From DATKFM01 sp046154965 (GTDB lineage Bacteria; Pseudomonadota; Alphaproteobacteria; Dongiales; Dongiaceae), in assembly GCA_046154965.1 (NCBI GenBank), contig JBJXDY010000098.1, positions 6,235 through 70,234 on the forward strand: a stretch of 64,000 bases of DNA. The letters are read 5' to 3'. The notes under the pieces are model-generated. The model did not search any database. It saw nothing but the letters and a program-made list of their open reading frames with translations, and had not been told where the DNA came from. Each line of letters begins with the position of its first letter. The first letter of the stretch is position 1. Made by a program: the position numbers and the translations under genes. Of the stretch, positions 1-8,860 are shown piece by piece.

Positions 1-52
1 CGCGGACCCAGCCGCGGCCTCCCGCCAATCCCTGACTTGCGCCGGATCGGGC

Positions 53-1177
53 CTAGGAACTGCCGGCTTTGATCTCCGTGATGAACTGAATGTACTTGCT
101 GCGGTAGGGCTCCTCCGGCTCGGGATCCAGCGCCAGGGCGCCGAACGTTTTCGCCGGATTTTCGATGCCCAGGTTGACGAGCTTCTCCTGGGACACCAGT
201 TCGTACGACTTGGCGTTGGAGTGGTAGTAGCCCTGCGCTTCGATCAGGAACTTGCCCACTTCCGGATCGAGCATCGCATTGATCAGGTCGTAGGCCGCGT
301 CCTCGCTGCCCGGCGGACTGGCGCCGCGCACCAGGCCGCAGCAATAGCCGAGGATGCCTTCCTTCGGCGTCATGTAGTTCACAGCCACGCCCTGGGACTT
401 CAGCGTCGCGTAGGAGCCGCTCCAGGCATAGGCGGCGACCAATTCACCGGAGGCGATGCCGTTCTCGATCTGCGTATTGTCGGACCAATAATAGGGCATC
501 AGCGACTTCTGCTTCACCAGCAGCGGCTTCAGCTGGGCGAGTTGTTCGTCGCTCAGATGCTGATAGTCGGCATACAGGCCGGAGATTCGCGCGGCGATTT
601 CGATGAAGGTGGTGTCGGTGTCGTACATCGACAGCCGGCCCTTGTACTTCTCGTTGAACAGCAGCGCCCAGGACGGATCGGCGACATCGGCGGGATCCAC
701 CAGGTCGGTGCGGTAGACGATCGACGAGGTGCCTGCATCCCAGGGAATGAAGTACGCCTGACCGTCGAACGAGGTATTTGGAATCGTGCGGAAGCGCTCC
801 CAGATACTGCCGTACTCGGGAATGCGCGAGACGTCGAAGGGCTGAATGACCTTGCCCTCCTTCCAGCGCTTGATGTTGTAGTGGCAGGGATGGGCCAGAT
901 CGACATTGTAGCCGCCAACCATCTTCTGCAGCGCCTCTTCCTCCGACGCAAAGATCGGGAAATCGGGCGGGCCGCCATACTTCGCCACATACTTCGGGCA
1001 GATTTCCGGAACGTCATAGCCGGACCAGGTGTAGAAGGTCAGGTCATCCGCCGCGGCGCTGGGCTTCGACAGTAGCGGCATTGCCGCCAGCGACAATCCC
1101 GCCGATGCCAGCATCCGGTTGAAATCCCGGCGCGAGAAACCCGGCCGGCGCAAGGCATCGATAATGCGACCCTTCAT
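53..1177 (-). CDS. Tat-exported ABC transporter substrate-binding protein (PotD-like)
   Basis: Periplasmic binding protein of the spermidine/putrescine (PotD) class, expected to deliver a polyamine or similar small cation to an ABC permease; the permease genes are not in the window. The 374-residue product begins with a twin-arginine signal (SRRDF at residues 15-19, then a hydrophobic stretch ending near PSAAA) and continues with the family-typical LTFYTWSGY strand, so it is probably folded before export. I chose the ATG at 1177 rather than an upstream in-frame start, because the longer form would run into ssb and has an Ala/Arg-rich non-native N-terminus; a purine-rich GGCGAGG precedes this ATG. 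It is downstream of ssb on the same strand. The ligand cannot be told from the sequence. Confidence 0.85.
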   Translation of the reverse strand: MKGRIIDALRRPGFSRRDFNRMLASAGLSLAAMPLLSKPSAAADDLTFYTWSGYDVPEICPKYVAKYGGPPDFPIFASEEEALQKMVGGYNVDLAHPCHYNIKRWKEGKVIQPFDVSRIPEYGSIWERFRTIPNTSFDGQAYFIPWDAGTSSIVYRTDLVDPADVADPSWALLFNEKYKGRLSMYDTDTTFIEIAARISGLYADYQHLSDEQLAQLKPLLVKQKSLMPYYWSDNTQIENGIASGELVAAYAWSGSYATLKSQGVAVNYMTPKEGILGYCCGLVRGASPPGSEDAAYDLINAMLDPEVGKFLIEAQGYYHSNAKSYELVSQEKLVNLGIENPAKTFGALALDPEPEEPYRSKYIQFITEIKAGSS

Positions 1178-1238
1178 GTAGCCTCGCCGCTTGTGGTTTG
1201 TTTGTAGAACTTGCTGGCTGGCCGAGGACCGGCCGACC

Positions 1239-1727
1239 CTAGAACGGAATATCGTCGTCGAGATCGGCGGCCGGCGCACGGCCGCCGCCGCCACGGGATG
1301 ACGAGCCGCCGCTATAGCCGCCGCCTTCGTCGCCGCTCTCGCTACTGCCGACACCCTCGCCGCCACCGCCGCCGCCGCGGCCATCCAGCATCACCAGCTC
1401 GCCGCGGAACCGCTGCAGCACCACTTCGGTGGTGTACTTCTCGGCGCCCGACTGATCCGTCCATTTGCGTGTCTGCAGCGCGCCTTCCAGGTAAACCTTC
1501 GCACCCTTCTTCAGGTATTTTTCGACCACATCGATCAGCCGCTCGTTGAAGATCACCACGCGGTGCCATTCCGTGCGCTCGCGCCGTTCGCCCGAGGCTT
1601 TGTCGCGCCAGCTTTCCGAGGTCGCCACCGACAGGTTCGCCACCTTGTTGCCGTCCTGCAGACTGCGGATCTCCGGATCGCGGCCGAGATTGCCGATCAA
1701 AGTTACCTTGTTGACTGAACCTGCCAT
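1239..1727 (-). CDS. ssb: Single-stranded DNA-binding protein
   Basis: Binds single-stranded DNA during replication, repair and recombination and recruits partners through its C-terminal tip. The 162-residue protein has the N-terminal OB fold (about residues 1-110, starting MAGSVNKVTLIGNLG), a Gly/Ser-rich disordered linker (about 115-155) and the acidic tip DDDIPF. The ATG at 1727 is preceded by GGAGA at good spacing; an alternative six codons upstream is less likely. It is divergent from uvrA with 199 bp between them, a common alphaproteobacterial pairing. I did not see an alphaproteobacterial LexA box (GTTC-N7-GTTC) in that gap. Confidence 0.97.
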   Translation of the reverse strand: MAGSVNKVTLIGNLGRDPEIRSLQDGNKVANLSVATSESWRDKASGERRERTEWHRVVIFNERLIDVVEKYLKKGAKVYLEGALQTRKWTDQSGAEKYTTEVVLQRFRGELVMLDGRGGGGGGEGVGSSESGDEGGGYSGGSSSRGGGGRAPAADLDDDIPF

Positions 1728-1926
1728 TTTCGCGTCTCCGCCCAATTCTTTTTGTTGTCTGATATCAGTTGATGAGGACCGTACAAGGCTTTGACTTAGC
1801 AGACAAGTCGGGCGGCATTGTGGCGCGACAGCGAAATGTCAGCAGGGTCCGCGTCAGGCGATGTTAGGGGTCGATTTTGCCGGCCGGACCGCTAATATCC
1901 CCCTCCCCTCAAATCAAGCGTAACCC

Positions 1927-4818
1927 ATGCTGGACAAGATTTCCGTACGCGGCGCCCGCGAACACAATCTCAAGAGCGTCGATGTCGATATGCCGCGCAA
2001 CAGTCTGGTGGTGATCACCGGGCTGTCGGGCTCCGGCAAATCGTCCCTCGCCTTCGACACCATCTATGCCGAAGGGCAGCGCCGCTATGTCGAATCGCTG
2101 TCGGCCTATGCGCGCCAGTTCCTGGAGCTGATGCAGAAGCCCGATGTGGACTCGATCGAGGGCCTGTCGCCGGCCATCTCCATCGAGCAGAAGACCACCT
2201 CGAAGAACCCCCGCTCCACCGTCGGCACGGTGACGGAGATCTACGACTATTGGCGCCTGCTGTTCGCCCGAGTCGGCGTGCCCTATTCGCCGGCCACCGG
2301 CCTGCCGATCGAGAGCCAGACCGTTTCGCAGATGGTCGACCGCATCATGGCCCTGCCGGAGGGCACGCGGCTCTACATCCTGGCGCCCGTGGTGCGCGGC
2401 CGCAAAGGCGAGTACCGGAAGGAGCTCCAGGACTACCAGAAGCGCGGTTTCCAGCGGGTGAAGGTGGACGGCACCTTCTACGAGATCGACTCCGTGCCCG
2501 CCCTCAACAAGAAGCTGAAGCACGACATCGAAGTGGTGGTCGACCGCATCGTCGTGCGCGACGGCATCCAGAGCCGCCTCGCCGACAGCCTGGAAACCGG
2601 CCTGCAACTCTCCGAGGGCCTGATCTTCGCCGAAAAGGCGGACGGCGCCGAAAGCGAGGCCAAAGGCAAGCGCAAGGCGCAGCCTGAGCGCATCACCTTT
2701 TCGTCCCGCTTCGCCTGCCCGGTGTCCGGCTTCACCATCGACGAGATCGAGCCGCGCCTCTTCTCCTTCAACAACCCCTTTGGCGCCTGCCCGGCCTGCG
2801 ACGGTCTGGGCACGCGCATGTTCTTCGATCCGGAGATGGTGGTGCCCGACGACTCCGTGACCCTGCGCAAGGGCGCCATCGCGCCCTGGGCCAATTCCAC
2901 CTCGCCCTACTACATGCAGACGCTGGACAGCCTGGCCAAGCACTACAAGTTCAGCACCAACTCGGCCTTCAAGGATCTACCCGAGCGCATCCGCAAGGTC
3001 ATCCTCTTCGGTTCCGGCGAGGAGCCGGTGACCATGCACTACGACGACGGCCTGCGCAGCTACAAGACCACCAAGCCGTTCGAGGGCGTGATCCCCAACA
3101 TGGATCGCCGCTTCCGCGAGACCGACAGCGACTGGGTGCGCGACGAACTGGCCAAGTTCCAGTCCACCAATCCCTGCGAAACCTGCAAGGGCATGCGGCT
3201 CAAGCCGGAGGCGTTGGCGGTCAAGATCGACAAGCTGCACATCTCCGAAGTCACCGAGTTCTCCATCGACCACGCCAAGAACTGGTTCCTGTCCCTGGAC
3301 AAGAAACTCACCGCCAAGCAGCGGGAGATCGCCGCCCGCATCCTCAAGGAGATCAACGAGCGGCTGGGCTTCCTGGTCAGCGTCGGTCTGGAGTATCTGA
3401 CGCTGAGCCGCGCCTCGGCGACGCTGTCAGGCGGCGAGAGCCAGCGCATTCGCCTGGCGTCGCAGATCGGCTCCGGCCTTACCGGCGTGCTCTATGTGCT
3501 GGACGAGCCCTCCATCGGCCTGCACCAGCGCGACAATGCGCGCCTCCTGGCGACGCTGAAGCGGCTGCGCGACATCGGCAACACCGTGATCGTGGTCGAG
3601 CATGACGAGGAGGCCATCCGCTCCGCCGATTTCCTCATCGACATGGGGCCCGGCGCCGGCATCCATGGCGGCCGGGTGGTCGCCATCGGCACGCCGGACA
3701 AGGTGATGCAGAGCCCCGACAGCATCACCGCCCAGTACCTCACCGGCTTCCGCCAGGTCGAGGTGCCCAAGCAGCGGCGCCCCGGCGCCCGCGGCCAGCG
3801 CATCCGCGTGGCCGGCGCCAGGACCAACAACCTGAAGAATGTCAGCGTCGACATACCCCTGGGCACCATGACCTGCGTCACCGGCGTCTCCGGCGGCGGC
3901 AAATCGACCTTGATCATCGAGACGCTCTACAAGGCCCTCGCCCGCCGCCTGAACGGCGCCCGCGAGACGCCCGGCGCCCATGACCGCATCGAGGGCCTGG
4001 AGTTCCTCGACAAGGTCATCGACATCGACCAGTCGCCCATCGGCCGCACGCCGCGCTCCAACCCCGCCACCTACACCGGCGCCTTCACGCCGATCCGCGA
4101 CTGGTTCGCCGGATTGCCGGAAGCCAACGAGCGCGGCTACAAGCCCGGCCGCTTCTCCTTCAACGTCAAGGGCGGCCGCTGCGAAGCCTGCCAGGGCGAC
4201 GGCGTGATCAAGATCGAGATGCACTTCCTGCCCGACGTCTACGTCCAGTGCGACGTCTGCAAGGGCAAGCGCTACAACCGCGAGACCCTGGAGATCACCT
4301 TCAAGGGCAAGTCGATCGCCGACGTGCTGGACATGACCGTCGACGAGGCCGCAGACTTCTTCAAGGCGGTGCCGTCGATCCGCGAGAAGATGACGACGCT
4401 GCAGCAAGTGGGCCTCGGCTACATCCATGTCGGGCAGCCGGCCACCACGCTGTCAGGCGGCGAGGCCCAGCGGGTGAAGCTGTCCAAGGAACTCTCCCGC
4501 CGCGCCACCGGCCGCACCCTCTACATCTTGGACGAGCCCACTACCGGCCTGCATTTCGAGGATGTGCGCAAGCTGCTGGAGGTGCTGCACACGCTCGTCG
4601 AGCAGGGCAACACCGTTGTCGTCATCGAGCACAATCTCGAGGTCATCAAGACCGCCGACTGGATCATCGACCTCGGCCCCGAAGGCGGCGACAAAGGCGG
4701 CCGCATCGTGGCATCCGGCACGCCCGAAGACGTGGCCCGCGTCGCCGAAAGCTACACCGGCCAATATCTCGCGCCCTATCTGCGCAACAGCGCGGCAAAG
4801 GCGAAGAAGTGGGCGTAG
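1927..4818 (+). CDS. uvrA: Excinuclease ABC subunit A
   Basis: Damage-recognition ATPase of nucleotide excision repair; works as a dimer that loads UvrB on lesions. Full length at 963 residues with the two-ABC-module layout: Walker A GLSGSGKSS near residues 32-40, first signature LSGGESQRIRLA near 500, second Walker A GVSGGGKST near 654 and second signature LSGGEAQRVKL near 842. Cysteine pairs for the zinc modules are present (CPACDG in the first half; CEAC and CDVC in the second). The second P-loop has Gly where enterobacterial UvrA has Ser; this does not look disabling. Transcribed away from ssb. Confidence 0.98.
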   Translation: MLDKISVRGAREHNLKSVDVDMPRNSLVVITGLSGSGKSSLAFDTIYAEGQRRYVESLSAYARQFLELMQKPDVDSIEGLSPAISIEQKTTSKNPRSTVGTVTEIYDYWRLLFARVGVPYSPATGLPIESQTVSQMVDRIMALPEGTRLYILAPVVRGRKGEYRKELQDYQKRGFQRVKVDGTFYEIDSVPALNKKLKHDIEVVVDRIVVRDGIQSRLADSLETGLQLSEGLIFAEKADGAESEAKGKRKAQPERITFSSRFACPVSGFTIDEIEPRLFSFNNPFGACPACDGLGTRMFFDPEMVVPDDSVTLRKGAIAPWANSTSPYYMQTLDSLAKHYKFSTNSAFKDLPERIRKVILFGSGEEPVTMHYDDGLRSYKTTKPFEGVIPNMDRRFRETDSDWVRDELAKFQSTNPCETCKGMRLKPEALAVKIDKLHISEVTEFSIDHAKNWFLSLDKKLTAKQREIAARILKEINERLGFLVSVGLEYLTLSRASATLSGGESQRIRLASQIGSGLTGVLYVLDEPSIGLHQRDNARLLATLKRLRDIGNTVIVVEHDEEAIRSADFLIDMGPGAGIHGGRVVAIGTPDKVMQSPDSITAQYLTGFRQVEVPKQRRPGARGQRIRVAGARTNNLKNVSVDIPLGTMTCVTGVSGGGKSTLIIETLYKALARRLNGARETPGAHDRIEGLEFLDKVIDIDQSPIGRTPRSNPATYTGAFTPIRDWFAGLPEANERGYKPGRFSFNVKGGRCEACQGDGVIKIEMHFLPDVYVQCDVCKGKRYNRETLEITFKGKSIADVLDMTVDEAADFFKAVPSIREKMTTLQQVGLGYIHVGQPATTLSGGEAQRVKLSKELSRRATGRTLYILDEPTTGLHFEDVRKLLEVLHTLVEQGNTVVVIEHNLEVIKTADWIIDLGPEGGDKGGRIVASGTPEDVARVAESYTGQYLAPYLRNSAAKAKKWA

Positions 4819-4895
4819 TCGTCAGCGCAATGAAGTTGTCATCGCGGGTTCCGTCGCCGGCGCTCCGGCCCCGGGGTGACAATTATTGGGGCCGA

Positions 4896-5258
4896 TTAGT
4901 CATCCGAGTCGTAAAGTCCAAAACGCTCGCCGAAAATCGCGTGTGCGACGCTCAAAAGGAGGATAACTCCGGACAGTGCCAGCATTCCTAGAAGAGCGCG
5001 GACGATAAGCAACTCGCCTCTTGGCGGCAGCAACACCGGGACAAGCACCACGAAAATACAAGAGAGAATGCGCCATGCCGTGGGTGAGTGTTTCCACAGC
5101 GGAACGAAGCTACGATCAGGACTTGCCGCCAAACCGATGCCGGTGAAGACAGCAATCAGAATAGGAATCATGATCGCGCTCGGAATCATCGCCAGCGTGA
5201 GAATCAACGAGCTTCCAATTAGTCCGACGAGGATGAGAACCGAAAGTCTGTCAGGCAT
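4896..5258 (-). CDS. Small hypothetical membrane protein
   Basis: A 120-residue protein with about four hydrophobic segments (near residues 5-25, 28-50, 65-82 and 90-112) and a charged C-terminal tail ending LYDSDD, so it is probably an inner-membrane protein. I do not recognise a family. The ATG at 5258 is used; a GTG five codons upstream (5273) is also in frame, and neither has a clear Shine-Dalgarno site. Base composition is lower in G+C than uvrA and the MFS gene on either side, which hints at a recent arrival. It lies alone between two plus-strand genes. Real but uncertain gene. Confidence 0.5.
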   Translation of the reverse strand: MPDRLSVLILVGLIGSSLILTLAMIPSAIMIPILIAVFTGIGLAASPDRSFVPLWKHSPTAWRILSCIFVVLVPVLLPPRGELLIVRALLGMLALSGVILLLSVAHAIFGERFGLYDSDD

Positions 5259-5410
5259 CAGAAACCAAACCACACCACACCGAAGGATTGTGGACTATAT
5301 CGGCAATAGTCCTTGACCGCATTAACAGTCTCTGAGAACACGGCGCTTCGATAGTTCCACTGCAAGTCGGTGCCACGCCCGTTCACCGAACCGCTAGAGA
5401 ATTCCCGTCC

Positions 5411-6640
5411 ATGACCGCCGAGACGCCCCGACCCGTCCGCCGCGCCGCGCTGGCGTTCATCTTCATCACCGTGGTGCTGGATATCCTGGCGCTCGGCATC
5501 ATCCTGCCGGTGCTGCCCCACCTGATCGAGAGCTTCCTTGGCGGCGACACCGCCCGCGCGGCCGAATACATCGGCCTGTTCGGCACCGCCTGGGCAGTCA
5601 TGCAGTTCTTCTCCTCCCCGATCCTTGGCGCGCTGTCCGACCGCTTCGGCCGCCGGCCGGTCATCCTGCTGTCCAACCTGGGGCTCGGGCTCGACTACAT
5701 TCTGATGGCGCTGGCGCCGACGCTCTGGTGGCTGTTCACCGGCCGGCTGATCTCCGGCATCACCTCCGCCAGCATCGCCAGCGCCTATGCCTATGTCGCC
5801 GACGTCAGCGTGGCCGAACGGCGCGCCGGCGCTTTCGGCATGGTGGGGGCCGCCTTCGGGTTCGGCTTCGTCTTCGGCCCGGCGCTCGGCGGCCTGCTGG
5901 CGGAGATCGATCCGCGCCTGCCCTTCTGGGTTGCCGCCGGCCTCAGCCTGGCGAACTTCGCCTACGGCCTGTTCGTCCTGCCGGAGTCGCTGCCGCCGGA
6001 CCGGCGCATGGCCTTCGCCTGGCGCCGGGCCAATCCCCTGGGCTCCCTCAAGCTGCTGCGCCGCCATCGCGAACTGCTGGGCATCGCCGTGGTCTACTTC
6101 ATCAGCAACCTGGCCCACGCCGCGCTGCCCTCGGTGTTCGTCATCTCCACCGGCTACCGCTATGGCTGGTCCGAGGGCGAGGTCGGCCTGGTGCTGGCGC
6201 TGGTGGGCATCAGCTCGATCGTCGTGCAGGGCGGCGTCGTCAAGCTGCTGGTGGCGCGGCTGGGCGAAGCCCGCGTGCTGCTGATCGCCCTCGCCGCCGG
6301 CGTGATCGCATTCTCGATCTATGGCGCGGCGGCGTGGCCCCTGCTGTTCCTGATCGGCGTGCCGATCACCGCGATCTGGGGCATGGCCGGCCCCGCCAGC
6401 CAGGGCCTGATGTCGCGCAGGGTCGGCGCCGACGAGCAGGGCCAGCTCCAGGGCGCCGCCGCCTCGCTGCGCAGCCTGACCGACATCCTCGGCCCCGGCC
6501 TCTTCACCCTCACCTTCGCCCACTTCATCCGCGCGTCCGCGCCGATCCACCTGCCGGGCGCGCCGTTCTTTCTATCGGCGCTGCTGCTGGCGGCGGCGCT
6601 GGCGATGGCTTGGTGGGTGGTACACGCGCCAAGGCGCTAG
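5411..6640 (+). CDS. MFS transporter of the TetA-like drug/proton antiporter type
   Basis: Inner-membrane major facilitator protein of 409 residues with about 12 hydrophobic segments. The cytoplasmic loop between helices 2 and 3 carries the motif A pattern GALSDRFGRRPVILLS (near residues 75-90), and the first half closely follows tetracycline-efflux (TetA, TCR/Tet) proteins, including SGITSASIASAYAYVAD in helix 5. Many chromosomal relatives export unknown compounds, so tetracycline as substrate is not implied. It stands as a single gene. A regulator of the TetR type is not adjacent, which argues against a classical resistance cassette. Confidence 0.85.
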   Translation: MTAETPRPVRRAALAFIFITVVLDILALGIILPVLPHLIESFLGGDTARAAEYIGLFGTAWAVMQFFSSPILGALSDRFGRRPVILLSNLGLGLDYILMALAPTLWWLFTGRLISGITSASIASAYAYVADVSVAERRAGAFGMVGAAFGFGFVFGPALGGLLAEIDPRLPFWVAAGLSLANFAYGLFVLPESLPPDRRMAFAWRRANPLGSLKLLRRHRELLGIAVVYFISNLAHAALPSVFVISTGYRYGWSEGEVGLVLALVGISSIVVQGGVVKLLVARLGEARVLLIALAAGVIAFSIYGAAAWPLLFLIGVPITAIWGMAGPASQGLMSRRVGADEQGQLQGAAASLRSLTDILGPGLFTLTFAHFIRASAPIHLPGAPFFLSALLLAAALAMAWWVVHAPRR

Positions 6641-6738
6641 CGCACAGTTTCAGATATCAGCGCCAAAGCTGTCACTGCAACAAAGTCCGCTTCCCAGCCG
6701 ATTGCTGCCCACTTCGCCGCGTGTGCATTGTCGCCGAT

Positions 6739-6753
6739 GTGCCATAAGCTGCC
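6739..6753. repeat. Left copy of a 15-bp direct repeat flanking the VIT gene
   Basis: GTGCCATAAGCTGCC occurs here and again, identical and in the same orientation, at 7699-7713. The two copies enclose the VIT-family transporter gene. The surrounding sequences are not otherwise similar, so this is not a longer duplication. No transposase or integrase is nearby. Confidence 0.6.
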
Positions 6754-6843
6754 TTTGTCTCTGTACGGGCCGACCGGCACAAATCATGCCTAGGGGGTCA
6801 AGTGAGCCGCTTGCAAGGGCACTCAGCCAATTCCACTATCGGC

Positions 6844-6857
6844 ATGCGCTAACGCAT
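6844..6857. promoter_or_regulatory. ATGCG-N4-CGCAT inverted repeat upstream of the VIT gene
   Basis: A perfect 5-bp inverted repeat with a 4-nt spacer lies 17 bp before the start codon of the VIT gene, just upstream of its AGGAGAG ribosome-binding site. The same half-sites recur twice before the glutathione transferase gene (9507-9517 and 9582-9596). It may be an operator or a leader hairpin; the sequence does not decide. Confidence 0.4.
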
Positions 6858-6874
6858 ACGATTAGGAGAGTGAT

Positions 6875-7576
6875 ATGAGTCGCCTTCGCGTCCATCCTGA
6901 AAGTCACCTCGTTTCGCGCATAGGATGGCTGAGAGCAGCGGTGCTCGGAGCTAACGATGGTATTGTCTCGACGGCGAGCTTGATCGTCGGTGTCGCCGCA
7001 GCGGCGACAGCGCCAAGTGAGGTCTTGATCGCGGGCATTGCAGGCCTAGTGGCCGGCGCCATGTCGATGGCTGCCGGCGAGTATGTTTCGGTCAGCTCGC
7101 AGGCTGATACTGAGAAGGCGGATCTAACACGCGAACGAAATGAATTGAGTCAGAATATCGCGTTCGAGCACGAGGAGCTCGCCACCATCTACGTGAAGCG
7201 CGGCGTCGATCAAGATCTTGCCCGTCAAGTTGCCAAGCAGCTAATGGCAAAGGACGCATTGGCAGCTCATGCGCGTGACGAGCTGGGGATATCGGAAGTA
7301 TCTACCGCCCGCCCGGTACAAGCAGCCCTCACATCGGCGGCAACGTTTGCTGTCGGCGCAGCGATGCCGTTGCTAATGGTTGTCGTAGCGCCCGCTACGA
7401 CACTTGTCCCAATCGTTTCCGCCGCATCGTTGGGCTTCTTGGGCCTTCTGGGGGCGATCGGGGCCAGCGCCGGCGGTGCGAACGTGCTCAGAGCCACCGC
7501 GCGAGTGACATTCTGGGGTGCCTTGGCAATGGCGCTAACCGCCGGCATCGGCGCCATCGTCGGGACGGCAGTCTGA
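6875..7576 (+). CDS. VIT1/CCC1-family metal transporter
   Basis: Membrane transporter of the vacuolar iron transporter family, whose members move Fe2+ or Mn2+ out of the cytoplasm. The 233-residue protein has the family hallmark LGANDGIVSTASLIVGVA in helix 1, a charged cytoplasmic segment (about residues 75-145, RERNELSQNI...) and three hydrophobic segments in the C-terminal half. There is no ferritin-like domain, so it is not an MbfA-type fusion. AGGAGAG sits at proper distance from the ATG. It stands alone in a loosely packed region and is bracketed by 15-bp direct repeats. Metal specificity is not visible. Confidence 0.88.
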   Translation: MSRLRVHPESHLVSRIGWLRAAVLGANDGIVSTASLIVGVAAAATAPSEVLIAGIAGLVAGAMSMAAGEYVSVSSQADTEKADLTRERNELSQNIAFEHEELATIYVKRGVDQDLARQVAKQLMAKDALAAHARDELGISEVSTARPVQAALTSAATFAVGAAMPLLMVVVAPATTLVPIVSAASLGFLGLLGAIGASAGGANVLRATARVTFWGALAMALTAGIGAIVGTAV

Positions 7577-7877
7577 GGAGTGGCTGGATTGGCTTGAATC
7601 GGCCATTTCTCTGGAGAACGCTGGACTTCCTGCCATCGAATTGTCTGCATTGTAAACAATTCCAGACACTGTGCCTGCCTCCGGGGTAAGTCAGCAAAGT
7701 GCCATAAGCTGCCATCGGCACAGTCTCCAGACCTCTATGCGCCCGGTCATTGGTAAAAAGCCCGAGTTGCTGCTGTTCTTCGTCAACCGTGCGCCTGGCA
7801 TCAAACGTGGATGCCTATGGTCAGCGCCGCGTGTATGCTCGGCGCACTGCGCCTAAGGCTGGAGGACAATTAACACC
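7577..7877. other. Non-coding spacer between the VIT and DUF2269 genes
   Basis: About 300 bp without a convincing reading frame. It contains the right copy of the 15-bp direct repeat (7699-7713) and a short palindrome ATTGT-AA-ACAAT near 7650. No terminator with a T-tract and no RNA gene were recognised. The composition is less G+C-rich than in the conserved blocks. Confidence 0.5.
7699..7713. repeat. Right copy of the 15-bp direct repeat
   Basis: Identical to 6739-6753 (GTGCCATAAGCTGCC), same orientation, 960 bp away, with the VIT gene between. Confidence 0.6.
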
Positions 7878-8465
7878 ATGGAGTACAGCTTGCTGAAATT
7901 TCTCCATGTCCTCGGTGCGGTTCTCATTGGTGCGGGCCTCATCGGGGTGTGGATGTCTGACTTACGGTCGCGTCAGCTGGGAGACTTGTCGACTTTTTCG
8001 GAAGCGATCCGCAGTATCGCAGTCTTCTACGATGGGCTTGTTGTGCCCGGGGCGCTATTGCTGGTGGCATCCGGCACATGGTTGATTGTTAGGTTCTATG
8101 GAGGGTGGAATTTTCTGCAGATACCCTGGCTTACAGGAATGGTCGGTCTGTTTGCCTTCGAGTTCATAGAGGGCAATACAATCACGCGCATCTACTTCAT
8201 GCGCCTACGCCGTCTAACGCGATCAGCGCTCGATGCTGGGCGCGTGACGCCCGAGCTACAGATTGCACGTGGCGAGCTAGCGCCGACGTTTACGCACTTT
8301 CTGGATCTGCCGATCCTGTTTCTTATCATTGCCCTTGGGGCAATTCAGCCGACGACCTGGGCGTTGTTTCTGGTCGGTTCGGTTTTAGCAGTTGCGTTGG
8401 CGACGCTGCTCACGATAACCATTCCTCGCCTCTATCCTTGGGGCTCGAAGGTATCGCTTGGATGA
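7878..8465 (+). CDS. DUF2269-type integral membrane protein
   Basis: A 195-residue inner-membrane protein with four to five hydrophobic segments. It starts MEYSLLKFLHVLGAVL, with the KxLHVLG...G pattern typical of the DUF2269 (predicted integral membrane) family; no function is established. GGAGGACAAT precedes the ATG. It is a single gene in the accessory stretch between the VIT gene and the HGG-motif pair, which is on the opposite strand and convergent. Confidence 0.75.
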   Translation: MEYSLLKFLHVLGAVLIGAGLIGVWMSDLRSRQLGDLSTFSEAIRSIAVFYDGLVVPGALLLVASGTWLIVRFYGGWNFLQIPWLTGMVGLFAFEFIEGNTITRIYFMRLRRLTRSALDAGRVTPELQIARGELAPTFTHFLDLPILFLIIALGAIQPTTWALFLVGSVLAVALATLLTITIPRLYPWGSKVSLG

Positions 8466-8616
8466 GCTTTGGCGCGCTTTAAGTCATGGCCTACCGAATG
8501 TCGACTTCGGGTCAAGGACTGCCATGTTGCTTCATCACGCATTTGGCCGCTCCGCACTATACAGCGGAAGTGAATTTTGTCGAAATCAGGATCCGTCACG
8601 CGATCCGCTTTCAGAG

Positions 8617-8856
8617 CTAGCAACTTTCCTCCATTATCCTCAGCGTTGCCCGGCTGAGTCGGATCAGCCTGCGCGCCGCGCTGCGGTGCGCTCTTGCTTC
8701 CCTCGTTTCGGCGCCGTGGATCAGCGCGTTTGAATTCCCTCTCGGCGCGCCGCTGCCGGTGGCGCCGCCATGCAGGCGGCAGCGGCGCTTGCCCGCGGCC
8801 GGCGCTTTGCCGCAACTGCCGCCGCTCCGGGTGCGTGCGCCGCATCGTGCCGGCAT
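8617..8856 (-). CDS. HGG-motif zinc-knuckle-like small protein
   Basis: A 79-residue basic protein with a CGARTRSGGSCG...CRLHGG segment (three Cys and one His, residues about 5-29) followed by GSGAPRGNSNALIHG. This CxxR/HGGxxGxGAPxGNxNAxxHG signature is found in small proteins near phage terminase genes and as chromosomal copies in alphaproteobacteria; its function is not known to me. The Cys/His spacing suggests a small zinc-binding or nucleic-acid-binding fold (inference). It starts 4 bp after the stop of the 166-residue gene upstream, so the two form an operon. No phage structural genes are close, so it is not part of an evident prophage. Confidence 0.7.
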   Translation of the reverse strand: MPARCGARTRSGGSCGKAPAAGKRRCRLHGGATGSGAPRGNSNALIHGAETREARAHRSAARRLIRLSRATLRIMEESC

Positions 8857-8860
8857 CGGC

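Noticed and set aside
1178..1384. N-terminal extension of the binding protein (69 codons, Ala/Arg rich)
   Set aside because: It overlaps ssb on the same strand, shows no family similarity, and the shorter form has a proper Tat signal and a ribosome-binding site.
1728..1926. LexA/SOS box between ssb and uvrA
   Set aside because: Looked for GTTC-N7-GTTC and GAAC-N7-GAAC; neither is present.
5258..6550. Long minus-strand frame opposite the MFS gene
   Set aside because: High-GC antisense frame with Gln/Ala/Arg/Gly bias and no recognisable domain; the plus-strand MFS protein is clearly real.
7671..7856. Short plus-strand frame in the VIT-DUF2269 spacer
   Set aside because: No ribosome-binding site and no similarity; covers the direct repeat.
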